Shown: positions 1 to 4,683 of the stretch, one piece after another | Layout of the letters: each line of letters starts with the position of its first letter | Position numbering within the stretch: position 1 is the first letter of the stretch | Assembly (NCBI GenBank): GCA_031288935.1 | Contig: JAITQL010000087.1 | Coordinates: forward strand, 1 to 7,759 | Source of the DNA: Tannerella sp. | GTDB lineage: Bacteria > Bacteroidota > Bacteroidia > Bacteroidales > Tannerellaceae | Length of the DNA stretch: 7,759 nucleotides | Direction: 5' to 3' | Position numbers and translations under genes: made by a program | The notes under the pieces: model-generated | The model's input: the letters and a program-made list of their open reading frames with translations, nothing else | The model's database searches: none | Told to the model about the DNA's origin: nothing

Positions 1-212
1 ACGTTTACCGGTACTGTTCCGCGCTCACTGCGTCCGCGAACAACGTCCCGGGCGCCCGCCATTGTTTTCAGAGGCTGAGCCGGTGTACCTGCATTTTGGT
101 CGTTCCCTTCGGGCGATACGTACAGGTCGATACTTTGTTGCGCCTGCAAATGGAATTGCAGGAATAAGGCGGTTATTACCAATATTGATTTGAAAATGTC
201 TTTTCGTGCCAT
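1..212 (-). CDS. Secreted right-handed beta-helix protein, N-terminal fragment
   Basis: This gene runs off the left edge, so only 70 codons and two bases are present, read leftward from the ATG at 212-210. The protein starts MARKDIFKSILVITALFLQF, a basic then hydrophobic signal peptide, with likely signal peptidase I cleavage near HLQA/QQ (residue 24); there is no lipobox cysteine. The mature N-terminus contains IDLYVSPEGNDQNAGTPAQP followed by MAGARDVV, which closely matches the start of the plus-strand beta-helix protein at 2560-4683 (TLYVSPAGDD, then SGARDRV). That pattern is the usual entry strand of secreted right-handed parallel beta-helix proteins, many of them glycoside hydrolases or polysaccharide lyases. 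The two genes are therefore probable paralogues in one carbohydrate locus, on opposite strands. No alternative ATG lies nearby upstream, and a strong promoter sits about 50 bp upstream. The catalytic region is outside the window, so activity cannot be stated. Confidence 0.85.
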   Translation of the reverse strand, partial: MARKDIFKSILVITALFLQFHLQAQQSIDLYVSPEGNDQNAGTPAQPLKTMAGARDVVRGRSERGTVPVN

Positions 213-261
213 AATCCGATTGTATTAATTGAGGCGAAGTTACGGATAACAATTCTTATAA

Positions 262-294
262 CAAAAATAATCCGATTCACTGCCGACCGACAAA
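262..294 (-). promoter_or_regulatory. Bacteroides-type promoter for the left-edge beta-helix gene
   Basis: Read on the minus strand, TTTG (294-291) is followed after exactly 21 bases by TATTTTTG (269-262). This fits the known Bacteroidota primary-sigma consensus TTTG-N19-21-TAnnTTTG in both elements and spacing. Transcription would start at about 255-258 and give a leader of roughly 45 nt before the ATG at 212. The start point is inferred, not seen. Confidence 0.75.
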
Positions 295-566
295 AAACAG
301 GACAGACAAGATGAAAAAAGGCAACCCCGATAGAGATTGCCTGCAACGCTGTAATTTCGTTATTGCACCAACGTTTTCGGAAGCCATGAAAGGCGCGGGC
401 TGTAATCCGAAAGGCGATGGCAAGAAAAAAGGCGGCAACCCTTTTTTGAGGGGGAGGAGGGTTTTTATTTTACAAAAAAACACTTCGTGTTACGCTGTAT
501 ATCAACATAACACCGTCCGGTTGTGCGTGTTTTTTGAAATTAGCCGGTTAATAGTGATTATATTTG
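295..566. other. Intergenic stretch without a supportable gene
   Basis: This lies between the leftward promoter and the rightward promoter element. Open frames exist on both strands (311-664 plus, 277-483 minus), but neither shows a signal peptide, recognisable domain or protein-like composition. A six-base inverted repeat AGGCAA/TTGCCT (319-324 and 337-342) is followed on the minus strand by a run of T, a weak terminator-like shape. Positions 421-480 are very rich in purine and T runs. The part at about 277-480 may be a dispersed intergenic repeat, but that cannot be tested from one window. Confidence 0.4.
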
Positions 567-574
567 TATCTTTG
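567..574 (+). promoter_or_regulatory. -7 promoter element for the lipoprotein gene and probable operon
   Basis: TATCTTTG matches the Bacteroidota -7 consensus TAnnTTTG exactly. No TTTG or TTG lies 19-21 bases upstream; the nearest TTTG is at 533-536, 30 bases away, so the -33 element is missing or replaced by an activator. The leader to the ATG at 671 would be about 85-90 nt and AT-rich. Only the -7 match and its position before a large operon-like gene set support the call. Confidence 0.45.
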
Positions 575-581
575 AAGCGTG

Positions 582-643
582 GAATCCTTGAATCATTTTT
601 ACCGGTTCGTTTTGTGCTTCGCGATGATTTGAATCTTGGAATC
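582..643 (+). repeat. Paired imperfect 13-bp direct repeats in the leader
   Basis: GAATCCTTGAATC (582-594) recurs as GAATCTTGGAATC (631-643), with two differences and starts 49 bp apart. Each copy carries two GAATC half-sites starting 8 bp apart. Both lie downstream of the -7 element and before the lipoprotein start, where an operator or leader-acting site could sit. The region is AT-rich and chance is a real alternative. Confidence 0.25.
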
Positions 644-670
644 TTTGGTTTTTTAAATTTTTAAACTTAT

Positions 671-2284
671 ATGGATATGAGGAGAGTATATGTATTTTTA
701 GCTCTGGCGGGTCTGCTGTTTGCGGGCTGCAGTCACGAGGAGGGCGCGCCCGACGTCCGGCGATTGATATTCAATTGCGACGGTACCGACCTGCTGGGTA
801 ACTTTATGTTCAACCGCCGTCCGCTGAGCCTGGCCGATGTCAACGCCTACGTGGATGCCTACGCCGATACGCAGGTGACGACGTTCATGATGTGCAGCGG
901 TTCGCACAACCTGTATTACCGTTCGTCCTTTTGCCGCATCGTGGGCGAGGGGAAGGAGGATGCCGCCGGGGGCGCCTATGACGATCCCGAAAACGTGGCG
1001 GTGTATTACCAAAACTACCTGAACGTGGAGCGCGAGGAGATGGACGTCATCGAGGCCGTGTTGCAGCGCGCCTACAGCCGCAACATGGAAGCCTTCATCA
1101 GCTACCGCATGAACGATCTGCACTTCAACGCGCCCGATCAAAGTCCGCTGAGCTATTCCGACTTCTGGGCGGAACATCCCGAATACTGGACGAACGAGGA
1201 TACCGGCTGGCACAGCGAGGGGGCGTTCGACTTCGCCCATCCGGAGGTGCGCGCGTTCAAGACGGGCATCATCGGCGAACAACTCGACCGGTACGGGCAT
1301 TTGCTGGACGGGTTTGAACTCGATTTCATGCGCTTCATCGTCTACTTCAAGAGCGGCGAAGGCGAAAAGAATGCGCCGCTGATGACCGGCCTGATGAAGG
1401 ATGTGAAGGAGAAAATCGACGCCGTGTCGGCGCGTACCGGCCGCAAGATATACCTGTCGGCGCGCGTGCCCGTTGATATGGACTTCGCTTTGCAAAAGGG
1501 ACTGGACGTCAGGGAATGGGTACGGCTCGGACTGGTCGATTTTCTGACCGTCGGCGTGCACTGGTGCGGCAATACGGCCATGCCCGTGATCAAGTTCCGC
1601 CGCGACCTGCGACGGGAGGACATTCCTATCTATGCCACTATCGACGACGGCGGCTACCGTCCGCGCGAGAACTATTCGCACGCGCACTACCGCGGCGCCG
1701 CCTCGCATCTCTACGCACAGGGCGCCGACGGCGTCTACCTGTTCAATTATTTCATGAATTCCGAATATGCCAGCGACGTTGAGGCGGGCAGCCAGGCCTT
1801 GCGTACGAAAACGCCCGACCTGCTGCACGAACTCGGATCGCCGCAGACGCTCCGCCGGCGCAACAAAATCTTTGCGCTGGACGACGGCGCTTCCGAAGCC
1901 TACGGATACCGACCGGATACGCCTCTGCCGCTGGACGTAACGACCGACCGACCTGCCACGGCGGACGTCTTCATAGGCGACTTTCTGGAGGCGGACGTGC
2001 CCGGAGAGGTCGTCCTGTTCCTGCGCACCGCTCGCCCGGTTTCCCTCGAACTGACGGTGAATCAAACCGTCGTTGACGACCTGCATCCGGAATACATCAC
2101 CCGCCTGGATCGCGGCAACAACCTGAGCGGCACGGAAACCGTGTATGCCTTCCGCTTTCCCGCCGCGGCGCTGAAGCGGGGTAACAATGCCGTCGGCATC
2201 CGTTCCACGGACGGCGACGTGAAGGTGAAACGGATCGAAATCGCCCTCATCTACGGAGAGGTACAAAAACACGGTTATTTCTGA
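671..2284 (+). CDS. Lipoprotein, probable TIM-barrel glycoside-hydrolase-like enzyme
   Basis: The 537-residue protein starts with a type II signal peptide: MDMRR, a hydrophobic run, then LLFAGC with Cys20 as the lipidation site. The next residues, SHEEG, are acidic at +3 and +4, resembling the Bacteroidota signal for lipoproteins placed on the outer surface. Residues about 30-380 look like an alpha/beta barrel: TQVTTFMMC near 67-75, AFISYRMND at 141-149, DGFELDFMRF at 213-222, IYLSARVP at 260-267, a GVHWC strand end at 295-299, YATIDDGG at 321-328 and GADGVYLFNYF at 351-361. Glu216 and Asp218 sit at a strand end as in many barrel glycosidases and are the best catalytic candidates, by inference. 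Residues about 425-530 form a beta-rich C-terminal domain (RGNNAVGIRS at 503-511 region), perhaps carbohydrate binding. I cannot assign a GH family or substrate; the barrel resembles GHL10-like uncharacterised groups. It is the first gene of the probable operon. Met3 (677) is an equally possible start. Confidence 0.83.
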   Translation: MDMRRVYVFLALAGLLFAGCSHEEGAPDVRRLIFNCDGTDLLGNFMFNRRPLSLADVNAYVDAYADTQVTTFMMCSGSHNLYYRSSFCRIVGEGKEDAAGGAYDDPENVAVYYQNYLNVEREEMDVIEAVLQRAYSRNMEAFISYRMNDLHFNAPDQSPLSYSDFWAEHPEYWTNEDTGWHSEGAFDFAHPEVRAFKTGIIGEQLDRYGHLLDGFELDFMRFIVYFKSGEGEKNAPLMTGLMKDVKEKIDAVSARTGRKIYLSARVPVDMDFALQKGLDVREWVRLGLVDFLTVGVHWCGNTAMPVIKFRRDLRREDIPIYATIDDGGYRPRENYSHAHYRGAASHLYAQGADGVYLFNYFMNSEYASDVEAGSQALRTKTPDLLHELGSPQTLRRRNKIFALDDGASEAYGYRPDTPLPLDVTTDRPATADVFIGDFLEADVPGEVVLFLRTARPVSLELTVNQTVVDDLHPEYITRLDRGNNLSGTETVYAFRFPAAALKRGNNAVGIRSTDGDVKVKRIEIALIYGEVQKHGYF

Positions 2285-2329
2285 CCCGCATGGAGCGTGC
2301 AGGATGCAACCGCATGGTCGCTTTGATAA

Positions 2330-2489
2330 CATTTCATGGAATGGGCCGTCCATTTTCCAAAATGAGACTTTCATTTTCCAAAATGAGTTCTCCATTTTCC
2401 AAAATGCGACTTTCATTTTCCAAAATGGGTTCTTCATTTTCTAAAATGAGCCTTTCAGTTTCTAAAATGGGTTCTTCATTTTCCAATAG
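2330..2489. repeat. Array of eight 21-bp near-palindromic tandem repeats
   Basis: The core CATTTTCCAAAATG starts at 2351, 2372, 2393, 2414, 2435, 2456 and 2477, always exactly 21 bp apart. A degenerate copy CATTTCATGGAATG stands one period earlier, at 2330. Copies 2351, 2372, 2393 and 2414 are identical; 2435 has CT for CC at the centre; 2456 has a further change (CAGTTT); 2477 decays after CATTTTCCAA. Each core is an inverted repeat (CATTTT/AAAATG around CC). The 7-bp linkers alternate between a gacttt type and a gttctt type, giving a 42-bp superperiod. The array fills most of the 275-bp gap between the lipoprotein and beta-helix genes. Its role is unknown: protein-binding sites, an RNA structure between cistrons, or a replication-slippage repeat are all possible. 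Confidence 0.95.
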
Positions 2490-2559
2490 AAATGATGCAA
2501 AGCGACCCTTTGAAATGCACCCGAATCTTATTAACGTCTTATTAAATAAATCAGTTCGT

Positions 2560-4683
2560 ATGAAACATCTGCTTTTTATTGCTATTTTGCTATGCAGTGC
2601 CCTCCACGCCGGGGCGGGACACACACTTTACGTATCTCCTGCGGGAGACGACACGCAGTCCGGCGACCGCGCCCGTCCGCTGGCTTCGCTGTCCGGCGCG
2701 CGCGACAGGGTCAGGGAATTGCGTCGGCAGGGCGCGCTGACGGATACCGTCTTCGTGCGCATTCTGCCCGGTACGTATTCCCTGACGGCGCCGCTGACCT
2801 TTACGGGCGACGACGCGGCAACGGCACAGTCGCCCGTTGTCTATGCGGCGGCGACGGACGAGCGCCCCGTCTTTTGCGGAGGCCTGCAAACGGGCGCCTT
2901 CGAGGCTGTCGGCCCCAATCTCTGGCGCGTCTACATCCCCGAAACACGCTACGGCTTCCGTTTCGAGCAACTCTACGTCAACGGCGAGCGGCGCTACCGC
3001 GCACAGTCGCCCAACCGCGGCGAGTTCCACGCCATCCGCCGCACGGAGGAACACATCCTGACCCGGACGGACGCAAGCGACAGCTACGGCGTGTATCCCA
3101 ACTTCTCCGTGCAGAAGATATTCCTCCCGGAGGCCGACAGGCATCTGCTGACGGACATCGAGCCGGAGGAACAGGCCGACGTCCTGCTCGTCTTCAACCA
3201 CGTGTGGACGAATACCCGGAAGTATGCCGGATACGTCGGCCTGCAAGATACGGCCTGGTATCTCTGCGGCAAGGGGATGGTGTGGGACTTCGGCATCAAT
3301 GCCAAAAGCCGCTACGTGATCGAGAACTACCGCAAGGCGCTGGATGCGCCGGGCGAATGGCTGCTGGGGCGCGACGGATACCTGTATTATATCCCCCTGC
3401 CGGGCGAAACGCCGGAGACGGTGCAGGCCATTGTGCCCGTGACCGAACAGTTTCTCTGCCTGCAGGGGACACCGGCCCGCCCCGTGCAGTACCTGCATTT
3501 CGAGCGTCTGCGCTTTGAGGGCGCCGGCTACCGCACGCCGCCCGGCGGATACTCCGACCCGCAGGCCGCCGTCTCCGTCCCGGCCACCGTCATGGCCGAC
3601 CATGCCGCGCACATCGCCTTCCGCGACTGCGACATCGCGCATACGGGACTGCACGCCGTCTGGTTTCGCGAAAACTGCTCCTCGTGCCTGGTCGAACGCT
3701 GCCATCTCTACGACCTCGGCGGCGGAGGCGTGAAGATCGGCGCCGTGCACTGCCCGGACGAGGCGTTGCTGACGCGCGGCGTCCGCGTGCACAACAACAT
3801 CATCCACCACGGCGGCCGCGTCTTTCCGCCGGCGGTCGGCGTCATCCTCTTCAACGCAAGCGACAGCGAAATTACGCACAACGAAATTGCCGACTTCCGC
3901 TATTCGGGCGTCTCGGCCGGATGGGTGTGGGGATATTCGCACAGTCCGTCCAAACGCAACCGCATCGCCTTTAACCATATTCACCACCTGGGCTGGGGCG
4001 AACTGTGCGACATGGGCGGCGTGTACATGCTCGGCGCTTCCGAAGGCAGCACGGTTGCCAACAACGTGATCCATCACATCTATTCCTACGAATACGGCGG
4101 ATGGGGCTTGTATACCGACGAAGGCTCCCAAGGCATCGTGATGGAAAACAACCTGGTGTATGCCTGCAAGGACGCCGGATTTCACCAGCACTACGGCAGG
4201 GAAAACATGATCCGCAACAACATCTTCGCCGGCAACCTGGTGCAGTCTATCCAGTTCTCGCGACTGGAAGAACACCTGTCCTACACGTTCATCAACAACG
4301 TCGTCTACCTGAACGGGGGTGAACTGATCTCCTTCCACAACGACGACGACTTCCGGAAGGCCAACATCCTCTACGACCGGAACTGCTACTGGGATACGCG
4401 CACGCAAACGCACACGCCGCAGTTCTACGGGCATTCCTTAGACGAATGGAAAGAACTGGGGCGCGACGCTCATTCCATCGTTGCCGATCCGCAGTTTGCC
4501 GATCCCGAACGTTTCGACTTCCGGATACGCAACACGGCGGCGCTGCGGAAAATCAGGTTCCGTCCGTTCGACTTCACGCAGGCCGGCGTCTACGGCAGCG
4601 ACGGGTGGAAGGCGCTGGCGAAAATGCCCGCCGAACTGGAAAGGGCGTACGACGAAAAAATAAACCGCTTAAAAGGACGATGA
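2560..4683 (+). CDS. Secreted right-handed parallel beta-helix protein, probable carbohydrate-active enzyme
   Basis: Starting at ATG 2560 the protein has 707 residues. This start is chosen because MKHLLFIAILLCSALHAGAG is a clear signal peptide (cleavage likely after Ala19); the frame stays open back to 2290, but that extension only reads through the tandem repeat and would bury the signal. Cys12 lacks a proper lipobox. The mature protein opens with TLYVSPAGDD (22-31), SGARDRV (45-51) and RILPGTYSL (67-75), the typical cap and first strand of secreted beta-helix enzymes. Residues about 300-610 carry helix coils with recurring Asn and His turns, such as VHNNIIHHGG (410-419), FNHIHHLG (471-478), NNVIHHI (501-507) and NNIFAGN (553-559). 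Conserved-looking acidic and polar motifs are CDMGGVYMLG (483-492), GLYTDEGSQG (516-525) and FHQHYGREN (541-549). The architecture resembles GH141 and other Beta_helix (PF13229) proteins, but family and substrate are not proven. Its stop overlaps the next start by 4 bp. Confidence 0.88.
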   Translation: MKHLLFIAILLCSALHAGAGHTLYVSPAGDDTQSGDRARPLASLSGARDRVRELRRQGALTDTVFVRILPGTYSLTAPLTFTGDDAATAQSPVVYAAATDERPVFCGGLQTGAFEAVGPNLWRVYIPETRYGFRFEQLYVNGERRYRAQSPNRGEFHAIRRTEEHILTRTDASDSYGVYPNFSVQKIFLPEADRHLLTDIEPEEQADVLLVFNHVWTNTRKYAGYVGLQDTAWYLCGKGMVWDFGINAKSRYVIENYRKALDAPGEWLLGRDGYLYYIPLPGETPETVQAIVPVTEQFLCLQGTPARPVQYLHFERLRFEGAGYRTPPGGYSDPQAAVSVPATVMADHAAHIAFRDCDIAHTGLHAVWFRENCSSCLVERCHLYDLGGGGVKIGAVHCPDEALLTRGVRVHNNIIHHGGRVFPPAVGVILFNASDSEITHNEIADFRYSGVSAGWVWGYSHSPSKRNRIAFNHIHHLGWGELCDMGGVYMLGASEGSTVANNVIHHIYSYEYGGWGLYTDEGSQGIVMENNLVYACKDAGFHQHYGRENMIRNNIFAGNLVQSIQFSRLEEHLSYTFINNVVYLNGGELISFHNDDDFRKANILYDRNCYWDTRTQTHTPQFYGHSLDEWKELGRDAHSIVADPQFADPERFDFRIRNTAALRKIRFRPFDFTQAGVYGSDGWKALAKMPAELERAYDEKINRLKGR
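4671..4677 (+). promoter_or_regulatory. Ribosome-binding-like site deciding the start of the third gene
   Basis: AAAAGGA lies at the very end of the beta-helix gene. It is only 2 bases from the ATG at 4680 but 8 bases from a second in-frame ATG at 4686, a normal Shine-Dalgarno spacing. The 4680 start gives an ATGA overlap with the upstream stop, which favours coupling; 4686 fits the purine-rich motif better. The two products differ by two residues. Confidence 0.4.

Noticed and set aside
319..342. AGGCAA/TTGCCT hairpin followed by T on the minus strand as a terminator
   Set aside because: Only six base pairs with a 12-base loop, and no minus-strand gene lies upstream to terminate.
311..664. 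Plus-strand open frame of 117 codons before the lipoprotein gene
   Set aside because: The amino-acid sequence is not protein-like, spans a promoter element and AT-rich leader, and has no domain or signal.
698..2437. Long minus-strand open frame (579 codons) opposite the lipoprotein gene
   Set aside because: It mirrors a GC-rich gene, is full of Val, His, Arg and Ala without domain or signal, and runs through the tandem repeat; a codon-bias shadow.
2330..2489. Tandem array as a CRISPR
   Set aside because: Units are 21 bp with 7-bp near-identical linkers; CRISPR spacers are longer and unique, and no cas gene is near.
2509..2539. TTTG (2509-2512) with TAACGTCT (2532-2539) as a promoter for the beta-helix gene
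   Set aside because: Spacing is right but the -7 element matches TAnnTTTG poorly after TA, so it is not supportable.
2590..4434. Minus-strand open frame (614 codons) opposite the beta-helix gene
   Set aside because: Low-complexity Val/Asp/Ala/Arg-rich shadow; the plus strand has a signal peptide and recognisable repeat motifs.
4446..4679. Upstream in-frame start for the large hydrolase-like gene
   Set aside because: It would overlap the beta-helix gene by more than 230 bases with an Arg-rich out-of-frame reading; the export signal begins at 4680 or 4686.
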